DNA of 64,000 bases from Saccharina japonica. Lineage: Eukaryota; Sar; Phaeophyceae; Laminariales; Laminariaceae. Position 1 is the first letter of the stretch, and every line of letters starts with the position of its first letter. The notes below the pieces were generated by a model, which was not told the origin of the DNA, ran no database searches, and saw nothing but the letters and a program-made list of their open reading frames with translations. The position numbers and the translations under genes are program-made. Where the stretch lies: positions 548,071 to 612,070 of the forward strand of contig MEHQ01002695.1 of NCBI GenBank assembly GCA_008828725.1. Direction: 5' to 3'. Below, piece by piece: positions 47,370-58,900 of this stretch.

Positions 47370-50300
47370 ATGGCAGGCTTAGGGCTGGCCCGGCTCGGGA
47401 AAGAGCTCAAGATGTTGACAGACGAGCCGCCTCCAGGTGTCTGCGCATGGCCTGTTGACGACTGCATCACCCACCTCCAAGCGCGTGAGTATTGCCGTGT
47501 GCGTTTCTATGAGTGCTTTGGAAACGACGGACCGGGTTACAGCCTCCGTCTAAAACCCCCTGAAGGCCTATCGGCATCGCCTGGTCTTATTTTAGCTGAC
47601 TGTGCACTTATAACTTTGTGTTTGCAAGATAACCGAAGCTCCCTAAAATGCACCCCCAGTACGAGCGCAAGACCTCCCCGAATTGGTTTTGAATTTGAAT
47701 TCTTCAACTGACAAACACCAACAAATAAATGTACGAAAAAAAAACGGTGTTGATCGTTGTTCATACAAGGGCTCCGCATGGGCACGCCGGCACCCATGCT
47801 TCGGATAGGAAAATATACATACTAATAATTGATTTGGTATACGTAATGCCATCCTTACGACAATGTGCTGGCGCTGGCTCGTGTTTCGATGTCTGACACC
47901 TACGTACATAATCAAGGCAATGCCAAGTGTGAGTGTTACCGGTACATAAAATAAAAAAATGCTACCACAGGTAAAGTGTTTAAATTCAGTTCGCAACCTC
48001 ATTTATTTCTCAGTCTCAGAAATGCGTCATCATCAGCCGTTTTTGGTTTCCTCTGTATAATCTCAGTTCTCAGGATAATAATAAGGTGCACCTGGTAAGA
48101 TTTACGACAAGATGATGGCGCTCGCTCGTGTTTTGATATCTGACGCATATGTACAGAATTGGTGATGCTCAGTTCGCAACCTCGTCTGTTTTTCAGTCTC
48201 ACAGGCCGTTTTCTATGCGGTTCGATTTTTGAGCTTCAGATTATGGTCCGATCGATTTTTCAACGACCTTGTTCGAAAATCGAAACAGTCTTCTTTATGC
48301 GAGAAAACACGGATTTGTTGTACGTACGTGCAGATATTTGAGCAAACGGCGAGACCAACTGCTGTTGTTGTGGTCTGGCGCGGCGAAGAGACGCGCCGAG
48401 TGCGCTGTACTGGGCGTAGAACCCAAGCGTCCGAAGCCACGCTGGCTGCCTCTGTTCTGGCGGCGACGCGCCGAGTGCGCTCGAGTCGACATGTCTTGGA
48501 ATTTTGTATTTTGACACAACGAAGCACCCGAGCGTTGACTGACTGTACTGCTGCTGCTGCTGCTGTAAAGTCTACAAGTACGGAGAGGCGCGCGCCGAGT
48601 GCGCTTCCCTTCGTCTCTAGGCCCGAGCCCGCGCCAGCCGGCTGTAGTTTGGCGACGGAGAGACGCACCGATCGACGGCTGCGCGTCGGGTGCGAAGCGA
48701 CGTCGCTGTGTCACCATCCAACTCATCGATCGTGCTGCTGCTGCTGTTGCTGCTTGCTTTCTGCGTGGATAACATCTTGAGTTTAGAGACCATGCCATTT
48801 TTCGATTTGAAAATCTGATGACCCAAGTCGTCGGATTTCGGGCCAAAATCCGACGACTTGGGTCATCAGATTCTCAAATCGAAAAAATTCCGGTCAGATT
48901 TTGCACAATCGGACCGCATAGGACGGTGCCTTCGTTTTTGAGATCGAAAAATACAAATCTGAAGCTCGAAATCGAACCGCATAGGAAACGGCCTCTCAGT
49001 CTCAGAAATGCATCATCAACCGAGGTGGGCTCAGTTTTGGTACGGCAAAAGCATTTCGTGCCGAGCAAGTGGTTCGGCAAGGATAGTCGAGACAGCACTA
49101 CTACTGCACAACAGTACTACAGCAGTAATATATACCTGGTACGACCAGATACTACTGCTGCTGTCTCAGAAATGCATCATCATCAGCCGTTTTCGGTGTT
49201 CTCTGAATAGTCTCAGTTCTCAGGATAAAATTAAGGTGCCCCTGGTAAGATTTACGACAATATGATGGCGCGCGCTCGTGTTTTGATATCTGACACTTCG
49301 TGCCGAGCAAGTGGTTCGGCAAGGGTAGCCGAGACAGCACTACTACTGCACAACAGTACTACAACAGTACTAAATTATATACGACCAGATGTTGCTGCTG
49401 CTGCTGCTGCTGTAAACAGTTGCAGTACAGAGTACATACAGCAGTAAAAATGAATTCACCCGTGAAAAACAAAAGATCCACGGCATTATTATTCAGCCGC
49501 CGAGTTTTTTATGGTCACATTGTATCGTACAGTGTATAAAGACTGTGCTGTGCTTGCTGCCTTAACACTCTACTCGTATTCCCACGAGGCAAGGCGGAGG
49601 GAGTGGAAGGGGCTAAAGACGACCTGCCCTCTCGATTGTTCCCAAGGGGTTGCTGATCCATACCAATGATTATCTTCCGAACGAATTGACCCTCGAATCT
49701 AATAAGCTCGACAAAAAAAACGAGATATGTACGAATTCCTCAGTGAATCTTTGATTTTCTAATTGACGCGAAATATCTCGTATTATTCCTCCGTCCCAGC
49801 GCCACAAATATCTTCCTCGAGCAGCAACAGCAACGCGAATATCATGTTGAGCGGCAAGTAGAAGCGAGGCATTTCCGCGAGGGTGGCAAGGTCCGCCCAG
49901 TTCGAGGTCGCCGCGCTCAGCGACGGCGCGCGACCCGAGAGTTCGCACGGGGCGAATATGAGGGGGGGAGGCTGGGGGACGCGACCCTCGAGAAGAGCGG
50001 GCGAGAAAGCGATCGCGAGAGCGCCGAAGGGATTCTGAGTGGAATCCGGTCTGAAGCGAAGTCGAGCGATAGTACCCCCGTTGTCTTCTCAGAAGCGCTG
50101 CATTAATATATACTTCGAAGTATATATTTATGCTGGACGAGTAGTCTACATTCTTCATGATAACATACAGCAGTAGCCCTGCGTACAGCAGTCTTGTATA
50201 ACGAGCAGCTGATAACGAGGCATAACATGACATGAGCTACGATAATAACGAGGGTACACACAACAGCAGCAGTGATTCGAGGCTTGTGGGCAGGCGGATA

Positions 50301-53300
50301 TCATACCGCTGCGTTCCCTTGCTTGTCCTGGCGGCAGCGATTACTTCGCGCCTCGCCCATCTCCGAAGAGCTACGTGCCTGATATATATATATATATCTA
50401 CAAAATACCGTCCTACATACGGGTACACTGTCAATGTTGTGTGCGGTGTGCGGCACCTGTGCGGTGCAAACGAGGACACTGACGTAAATATGAGAAGACA
50501 AGAACCTGCTACCTGTGTTGGTACCGACAAGAGCGGCACGTATTGCTTGGTGTATTATTGACAAGAAAATGTGCTGTCGCGCGTCTCTTGTTTCCGCCTG
50601 CTGTGTAACAACGTCCCGAAATACGCAGAGATCCAGGGACCCGAAGACACACCCTACGAGCGCGGAACTTTCTTGTTGGACCTGCAGATACCGGAGAGGT
50701 GAGCTTGCCTGGTCTGTGCAAATAATACCTCGCAGCAAGTACGGCAGAGGTAAAAACACTCAATATTTCGAGCTTTATTTACGTATTTAAACCATGCCCA
50801 AGGGATTCGTGCAGAAGTTTTGTGATCGGCATCGGCAGCTGTCTTTTGAGTTACGAATTTGAGCTGCGTATGGGTGGTATGGTGACATATGGTGACATAA
50901 CGAATATTCGTGTCCCAGGTATATTTTACGGCGGTGGAAGCGCGAAGACCTTGTTTTTTCAGCGGAAAGCATTACAGCCATCGCGTACTGGTGCAGCTTT
51001 AGACGGTGTCTCCGTATAACTTCGATGAGTCCTTGTTGTGTTTTTGGGCAGTTGCTTGATCGGCAGCGACACGGGGCACACACCAGGTATATTTCAGCCC
51101 TCAGCACTGCTATATACGGTGTATGTCCTGCAATCATGTGTCCTCGCCTGGATTCCACCGGTCACGTTGGTGCCGCGCCTGCGGCAGCTGCGATTTGCTC
51201 CGCTAATAGGGCAAAGCGCTCTGGGCGTTGTTTCCGCGTGCCACACGGGGACACGCCCGGTGCTGAGGGTGTACACTATGGGCGATGCCACCCAACATTG
51301 TGCAACGTGCTCGATGCTTAGGGCGTGCGCTATCGACGATGTGATACAAAACCGTGCGCGCTCAATCACACATCGCTTGTTTGTCCGTGTACGTAGCAAC
51401 GGTTTTCTCGGGTATCATATTGTTATGCCCACCCCAGGCTGTCCACATTTCAAAACGCGTGCGATGTACGAGCAAAGACGTAAACCTCGTTCACCAGCGT
51501 GATGCTTGTTACCACGACAGCCAGAGGTTTCGATGTACCGTTCTTTGACGCATGAAAGGATCGCGACTGCCTAGTCGTATTTAACAGCCCTACATACCCT
51601 ACTGCACGAACTTCACCAGGTATCCCTTCGAACCGCCCAAGGTTCGATTCGTAACGCCCATTTACCACCCAAATATCGACAGCGGGGGCCGCATCTGTCT
51701 CGACACGCTCAAGATGAGACCGGCGGTGAGATTGTTGGGGGTATTTGCAACTATTGAATATCTCGCGTTTCCGTTGCTGAGGTTTTAGTTTCCTGTGAAT
51801 ACACGAAAGCATTGCTCGTCATACCATGCGCACCAAGCATGAGCATACAACACTCTCCTGATAAGTGAGATCCGTTAGCTTTGCCGCAACAGCAATATGC
51901 GTTTTCGATGAAACCCCAGATGGCTAAATATGACGTCCCATTCTCTCCTCTGCCGTCGGCATCTCCCGGTACTTTCGGACCCCTCTCTTACGAACACGGG
52001 CATGCCCCTCTGCAACCTCTTCGCTCGTTTCGCTGGTGCTGCTCCCACGCCGACTGCAGGGATCCTGGGCCCCGTCCATGAACGTCCCCACCCTGCTCAC
52101 CACGATCCGCCTCCTCATGGCCCACCCTAACGGCGACGACGGCCTGATGCCAGATATTGTGAGCTTTCGGGGGAGCAGCTGCTGCGTGTCACTTGTATGT
52201 TGCCGTGGGTTTCTGGTGGCGTGTCTGCAGGCTGGTGGTCTCTGGGGTGTATCATGAGCTATAAACCGATTGGGAGTGGGGGTGATTTCAATGTTGTTTT
52301 TTTCCTTGTGCACGATGGGGAGGGTGGAGGAGGGACAGGCAGAGCGTTGATAGTGCTCACCAGTGCGATGCTAAAAAAGGATACCTGGCCCAGGGCATTC
52401 CACGAGAGTAGTGCGGCGATCTCAGTCCGCGAAATTTCATTTTTTTTTTCCCCGCCAACGCTCGTGGCGAGCGAATTGTGAAGTTCACGACTTGGTACGG
52501 CAATGCATGCGGTGCTTCCAGCGCCACGCGCGGAGCACGGTACCACCCACCCCTGTACTTTCGCTCACCCCACGCACTCTCCTGTCCATGCGTCGGGTAC
52601 TCTCGGTTTGTTGGCGTATTTTTTTCTGTTCGGACCAGACGGATCTATTCCTAAAGAACCCGTCGCGATTTGCGGATGTGGCGCGAGCGCACGTAGAGCA
52701 ACACGCCCGGCAAGACGCCTGTGGAGCAGCGTCTAAGGGGGCGGAGTCTGGGCGAGGGTCTTGCTCTCCACGAACCCTGGAGAACCGGAAAGTCGGCGAT
52801 TCGCGACAGGTAAGTTGCGGTGGCAGGTGCCCCTCGGCGCTAGCTTTGGCGCACAGGGCTGTGTGCTGGTGGTGGGGTTGCAAGAACGCGGAGGTTGGAG
52901 CTCTTGGGTGTTGGCCCTAGGCGGGAATGACCGAGCTCGCTGCACGGTGGAAAGCATGAAGACTGCTAGCTTGCGGTTACCTCTTTAACCCGTGATCACA
53001 GGCGTTTGTACTGGTTGCGTTTTTGTCGTCCTGGTTCCTCCGGCACCGAGCAGCCTGAGTGCTCGATCACGCATTGCTATGCCGTTTCGGGCATGCAGCC
53101 TTCGGCAGGAGTATGTCAATAAACCCGCGGATGGCTTTTTGGTTGTGCAAAACATCCAGACCCGCCTGCACAACTTCCTGGGTGCTGACTGTCTGTTGTA
53201 GTGCATTTGTTTCGATACCCAAAATCAGTGAGAAACAGCGCCCCCGACAAATATCTGCGACCCTTTATACGTACAAGTGTCTCCTTCCCAGTGCGAGTAC

Positions 53301-54279
53301 AATAAGGTTGCCCCCCCGTCGAAGGGGGATGTATATTGTTTCCCCCCCCGTTCGCATGATTGTTTTGGGCAGAACCGAGCGAGCACATTGAGCCATCTCG
53401 ACCTTGGCGCTGTCAGGGGAACAACCGATCTACTCCTGTACCCGTCCAATAGAAACTGCTCTTCTTGTTGAACACGCGCGGCCGGCGAACCACTCAGCTT
53501 GCAAAAGTTGAGGATCTACCTGCTCGTTTGAACTCACAGCTGACATGCTCGCAGTACGCCTACATAACCAAGTAATACCAGGGTAGTAACTACCTGGTAG
53601 AATCTAACTGCTGTCTCTGCTGCTTTCCGTGCAGATGGCGGACACTTCGGCCGAGGCCGCGTCTGTCCCCGCGGGTGATGGTAAAGCTGAACGGCATTCG
53701 GCGGGCGAGGATTTACGAGAACCAGCAACCGATGCCGAGGACACTCCCCCCAGTGGCGTCGCGGCCACCGAGCAACCAGACTTGCGGGTGGCGGATGCGG
53801 TGTCGACGGGGACGGAAAAGAGCGCCGAAGAGGAAAACGACGCTTCGGGTGTCGCAAAAAAAGGGAAGGCTACGAAGATTCAAGGTATGGAGCGCGAACT
53901 GGCTCAGGCTGTTGGTCGGACAAGTTAGGGAGCGCAAACATTTGCCTCGCCGTAACCCCGGTGTAATGAATGAAAGAAAAGCGGCCTCCGTCGCGTCCTG
54001 TCGAAACATATTCCTTACGAGTAGCCGTATTTAACCGCGACCCCTTTCTCGCCTTCTTCACGTTTGGATGCTGTTGTGCGTCGGGCAGACGTAGGTGAAG
54101 GTGGCGGGAGCAGTAAACTTAGTAGGAACAGCGGCAGCAGCAACAGCGAAGGTGGCGCGGAAGGGATCGGAGCCGATGCAAGCTCGGACGATGGCGAGTG
54201 GAGTGATAGCGACGAGGACGATGATACCGACGGGAGAGCCGACGGAAATAACGCGAAACGAGCTCGCACAGCACCGTAG
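47370..54279 (+). CDS. UBE2T: UBE2T-type ubiquitin-conjugating enzyme E2
   Basis: Seven exons join in phase to 331 residues: 47370-47484, 50629-50698, 51620-51725, 52060-52158, 52639-52809, 53635-53884 and 54095-54279. The N-terminus [20 protein letters not shown], with the Trp and the short first loop, is that of UBE2T. The core holds TPYERGTF, the HPN motif (78-80) and the catalytic Cys88 in [11 protein letters not shown], then [20 protein letters not shown]. The last helix is [20 protein letters not shown]. In animals and plants UBE2T loads ubiquitin for FANCL, which modifies FANCD2/FANCI in crosslink repair; the same role here is inferred. From about residue 160 there is a ~170-residue tail, Ser/Glu/Asp-rich with WSDSDEDDD and ending KRARTAP, far longer than the human tail (197 residues in all). 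Intron 1 (3.1 kb) carries the Mutator-type element and related repeats. Confidence 0.9.
48010..48155 (+). repeat. Intron-1 repeat unit R, copy with the unfilled insertion site
   Basis: This stretch runs 'ctcagtctcagaaatgcgtc', 'agccgttttt', 'ataataataaggtgc' and 'gtgttttgatatctgac'. It matches 49163-49297. The flank just left ('gttcgcaacctcatttattt') matches the left flank of the element at 48202, so this is a related empty site. Confidence 0.75.
48202..48995. mobile_element. 794-bp non-autonomous Mutator-type element (MULE-MITE)
   Basis: The ends are inverted repeats of about 38 bp: 'aggccgttttctatgcggtt' on the left and the complement of 'aaccgcataggaaacggcct' on the right, each continuing to 'cttcagatt'. 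The 9-mer TCAGTCTCA lies directly outside both ends (48193-48201 and 48996-49004). A related uninterrupted sequence at 47989-48026 has the 9-mer once, supporting a true 9-bp target duplication. This size suits the Mutator superfamily, though no transposase is present and the superfamily is inferred. A perfect subterminal palindrome around 'gacccaagtcgtcgg' lies at about 48821-48868. The middle carries CTG runs and repeated 'gcgccgagtgcgc'. It sits within UBE2T intron 1. Confidence 0.85.
49003..49445. repeat. Duplicated repeat segments in UBE2T intron 1
   Basis: Two segments (about 49050-49165 and 49288-49420) share 'ttcgtgccgagcaagtggtt', 'cggcaagg.tag.cgagacag' and 'actactactgcacaacagta', ending in CTG runs. 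Between them is a copy of unit R. The element at 48202 inserted into this array. Confidence 0.75.
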
Positions 54280-55919
54280 CGTGCAGCACTCCGGTAGCGG
54301 CTCCTGGTGCTGGCATTCTTGCAGGGGTGGAAAGCGGGACCGGTGTGCGATATAGGGGGAGTGGGTGTGGAAGAGTTGTTGATCTGCTGTGGTTTTGTTT
54401 TGCGGACAAGTCCATGGTGGCATGCATATAGCGAGGGAGGGGGACGGGTGTGAAATACGGGGAGAAGGCGTAGAAGAATCGCCGATGTAGTTTTTTGTTT
54501 TACCGACAATATGGTGGTATGCATGGTAGCGAGAAAGGGGGAGGGGAGGGGGCAAGAGAGGTACTTCGCTTGAAGTACCTGGTGTGAGGTTAGTGTAATG
54601 CGCTACGACTAAGGTATTTTTTTGTGAGGCAGACCTAGGCAATAGGGTTTCGCCGGCGATTGTTTTATTTTTAAAGGAGAAGCATGCCGCACATCTAGAT
54701 AACAGATTTTCGCATGGCTGCCGTAGAGCACACACACGCACAGCCGCAGCAACAGCGGCAGCGACTCCGTTCTGAACATGACGCCGATCGTTTTTTTTAT
54801 ATCGCCGGCCTACAGTAACTACTGCGTACTGTGCAGCAGTTCAAATAATGCATTTCATTATTAATTTGCATAAAATGCAGCCAGTGGGACCAGGGGGGCG
54901 GGTGGGTCTCCAGCGGCCCCTGCGGACAGCATCGCCATGGCTTACGTGGACATCTGCCGTGAGGCTTCCTGTGGGACTTTTGCCGCGCGGGGGTGCCGCG
55001 TGCCGCGGACAATGCCATGGGGCTTGCCGCGGATATTGCCGTGGGGCTTGCCATGGACATTGCCACGGCAAGCTTTTCCGTGATGCTTGCCCTGAAGGGG
55101 TTCCTGTGGCATGTGCCGTGGGAATTTCGTGAGCAGCCATGACAAGTTTCACGGCACATGCCTCACGGCACATGCCGTGGACACACCGCTATAGCACGCT
55201 TGCTGTGGCAGCGCCATGGCCGATGGCAACCCGTGGGCCTTGCCCGGCTTGCCACGGCGGTGACCGCGGAAGTGCCGTGGCATGGCACTAGAAAAACGTA
55301 AAATAATGTACATCCATTCGTGCCCGGCACAAACTTCGTCGCTCGCCGAGTTAGCGTCAACATCCTTTTGGGTATGCTTTACGTATGTATACGTATAATA
55401 AGCACAGGGCCCGAAATAAAAGGGCATGCACCCACGCTGTATTGGGACCAGGTGACGTGACACAACCTGAGCCTTGGCTAATAATTATGATTGCCGCCGA
55501 CGTCGACTGTCGACCATTCCGCCATCCTAACATCTAATATGAATCTATCTTTGAAACGGTGGGCGCTGCCCGTTCATTACGTACGACGCGGGGACGAAAA
55601 TAAATAGTAGAACCTTCTCGACCGCGCCTGTGTTCAACGCGCTGGTCGAAATACTCGTACAGCGTACAATTATGTATTGGCCTGGGCATGTTGGGGGCCA
55701 ACCTTAGCCATTGCTCAACCGCCCACGATCCAAACGGTTTCGTGGCGTTGCCTTGACGTTACTCCGAGAGTAGTTCTGCAACGCTCCGCACTCCGCACTG
55801 CGAAAACCAAAAAAAAAAAAAAAAAAACGGCCAAAAATAGAAACGTGAGAATCCCTCTCACCCACTGCCTTCCAGTTCTATGCAACTCCCTTATTCCGCC
55901 GCATCCCACAACAGGAGAG
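54280..55919. other. Intergenic DNA between the UBE2T-like and NEPRO-like genes
   Basis: No supported gene. A CCATGG/CCGCGG/CCGTGG-rich block occupies about 54930-55290 (listed separately). An A run at about 55810-55828 precedes the first recognised NEPRO-like exon. Apparent minus-strand frames at 54058-54741 mirror the acidic last exon of the UBE2T-like gene and its 3' flank. Confidence 0.5.
54930..55290. repeat. Block rich in GCCRYGG half-palindromes
   Basis: CCATGG, CCGCGG, CCGTGG and GCCACGG words recur every 10-25 bases, often as 'ggggcttgcc.cgga.attgcc' (for example 55017-55075). The period is irregular, around 30 bp. The minus-strand frame across it encodes a loose 'ASP.A.SAA' pattern that looks repeat-driven. 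Confidence 0.6.
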
Positions 55920-58900
55920 ATGAGAGAAGCAGAAACCAGTGTGCTCTCCAAGCTCTCCATGAGCGGTAGCAAGGGCGCTGACGTTGACGACGAGGATGCC
56001 GCCGTTGCCGCAAATCAGGTGAGGCTTGTATTCGAGGGGTGTCTTCCCTTGATCGCTCTGCTTCGATCCGCTTCTTCATCAAATGGTGCTAATATGGCAG
56101 CCTCATCATTCGTCATTCGCTGCTACTACGTACTGCTGTACGAGTATCTGCTCACTAATTTGAAGTCTCAAAATTGGAGTCTTTGAGGTTTGTGGTTGTA
56201 CTTTACGGCGGTGGTCGACGGCTGGAGCTGGCATGACAGGCGACCTGTTAGCACCACCTGTTCCGTACGATGGGGTGGTGAATCAATGGACGCAACGCCA
56301 CCTGCGGGGCCTGAATGAACTAAATAGCCTCGTGTTTCTACTTTACAAGTATTTGCGAGAGCGAGAACTGCTGTACTGCAGGCAGCAGTACTACGGCTGT
56401 CGGCTGCAGTACTACTGCTGTCGTCGTCGAGCTTCAGATTCTTCACTTGAATCGCCGCAAAAGGCAGTGACAGCAAGGATAAGGATGTTCTGTCTGAAGT
56501 TGGGCAAAATCAGATCGCTTTCAGCTCATGTCATCTCGAAGGTTTGCAGAAAGATTGGCAGGTATTACATACCAGATAGAGTGCGTACCTGTGGACGCAA
56601 TCATGAACTACAAAACTGCAGTGCTGCACCACCCACAGCAGCCGCTTTCGCTCTGCTGTGAACATGAGGCTCTCGGTGTTTTCACGTACGTACTGGTTGT
56701 CTATACGTATGATACGATATCGTACATACGTACACCAGACAGCAGAGATTCTGCCCCCTACGCCACAGCTGACAGCAGCAGCAGACGCTGAACCTCAATC
56801 GACGATCTGCCTCGTGAATGCAGCTGTCAATACTGCCGATTGCACTTTTGCTGGTGCTCTACTGCTGCTGTCCGGCATGGTACGATCCTGTTTTGTACGG
56901 TACCGTTCAACGCGGTCGGGCTGCCGGTTGTACAAACGGGGGATGATAGACAAAATATTGCAAGGGTGTGTTAGGTAAGGTATACCTATACCCGGGTAAG
57001 TTTTTGAGGTCGTACCTAACGTACCTAAAACTTAGGTAAGGTATTGACGGCCGTACCTAACGTACCTAAAACTTAGGTAAGGTACGGTATTGACATCCGT
57101 ACCTAACGTACCTAAAACTTTAGGTAAGGTATTGAGGTCGTCCCAAGGCTCGTACCTAAACCCGGGTATTTCGTCGACGTGTATACCCGTACCCAGGTAA
57201 GGTATGGGGGTCCGTACCTAATGTACCCGAAACTTAGGTAAGGTATTGAGGGCTGTACCTAACGTGCCTAAAACTTGGGTAAGGTATAGGGGTCCGCACC
57301 TAACGTACCTAAAACTTAGGTAAGGTATTGAGGTCGTCCCTGAGCTCGTACCTAAACCCGGGTATTTCGCTGACGTGTATACCCGTACCCGGGTAAGGGT
57401 ACCGGGGTACATACCCGTAAGAAAACGGTAAAATTAGGAGGGCTGGGCACTGAAAACAGTATGCACTGGCAGTAGAAATCTACTCGCAGCAGCTATATAC
57501 TGGTTGGGAATGCCAGAAGACGCTGTCAAACGTATTTTATATCGCGTACAACCAACAGTCAAGTGTTGAGACGAAACAATCATAAACATCGAAGTTTTTT
57601 TTTCTGGGTGAGAGGCTCGGGAGCTGGCCCGGGAGTGTCCTGTGTCCCTCGCTCGGCAAAGCTTGGCCCTCCGGGTCTCCACAAAGGCTTTTGCTCATTG
57701 GCCACGATCCACAACGCTACTCTACCCCTGGTTTGGGCCCGTCTGGGCGACAGGTTTCCTGGGCGTGTCACAGGTGGCGAGTGCCCTGGTGTTTAGTGTG
57801 TGGCGGGGAGATCGTATGCCTACTTTTTATCAATGAAAACATGAAAAATACGTCAGATGTGAGCTGAGCTGTGAGGCTGTGAGTACTTTGCAATTTGCTG
57901 TGTACGTATTTCAGTTCAAGAATTTGAGTTTTTGTCTCTCGCAGATGACGTCATGCATTTCACTTTTTATTACGTGCACATTTCAGGTAAGTTATCTGAG
58001 CTCGTACCTAAACCCGGGTATTTCGTCGACGTGTATACCCGTACCCGGGCAAGGTATCGAGCGGCGTACCTATCGTACCTAAAACTTAGGTAAGGTATCG
58101 AAATCCGTACCTAACGTACCTAAAACTTAGGTAAGGTACTGAGGTCCGTACCTAACGTACCTAAAACTTAGGGAAGGTGTCGGGGTTCGTACCTAACGCA
58201 TCTAAAAATTAGGTAAGGTATTGAGGTCGTCCCTGAGCTCATGCCTAAACCCGGGTATTTTCGTCGACGTGTATACCCGTACCCGGGTAAGGTATCGAGC
58301 GACGTACCTATCGTACCTAAAACTTAGGTAAGGTATCGAGGTCCGTACCTAACGTACCTAACACTTAGGTAAGGTATCGGGGTCCGTACCTAACGTACCT
58401 AAGTGGTTAGGTAAGGTACATACCCGGGTATTTTACCTGGGTATAGCTAAGTACGTACCTTACCTAACATACCCTTGAAATATTGGTTTGTAAAATGGAA
58501 CCAGGTATCATAGGATATAGGATTCGAAAGGAAATGCGTTGGAAGCCACCCGAGACACATACCGAAACCCCGCAGGGTGAGCAAGCCTATTATCTCTAGG
58601 AATCTCCTGGACCGTTGTATTCTCATAGTAACCGAGTACGCGCATAATCAGCAAGCAACAGCCCCTCAGCTCGGTAATTGGAATTAGAAATGCCGGAAAT
58701 ATCGAAAAATGATGGTGACCCAAAAAAAACGAGATCCACAAAGATCAAATTCTAAAACCAAACCCCATAAAAATAAAACAATAGCCCCTCGCGCTGGTAA
58801 ACACACAACGCACCCAATCTCATTCGGATTGTGAGAGCTCTAATTTGACACCCCCACACCCAACGCCAACCAACTCATACTAATTACCGCCGACGTCACT

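Noticed and set aside
56961..58477. CRISPR-like array
   Set aside because: Units are adjacent without unique spacers, and the array is bounded by terminal inverted repeats with an 8-bp target duplication in a eukaryotic intron.
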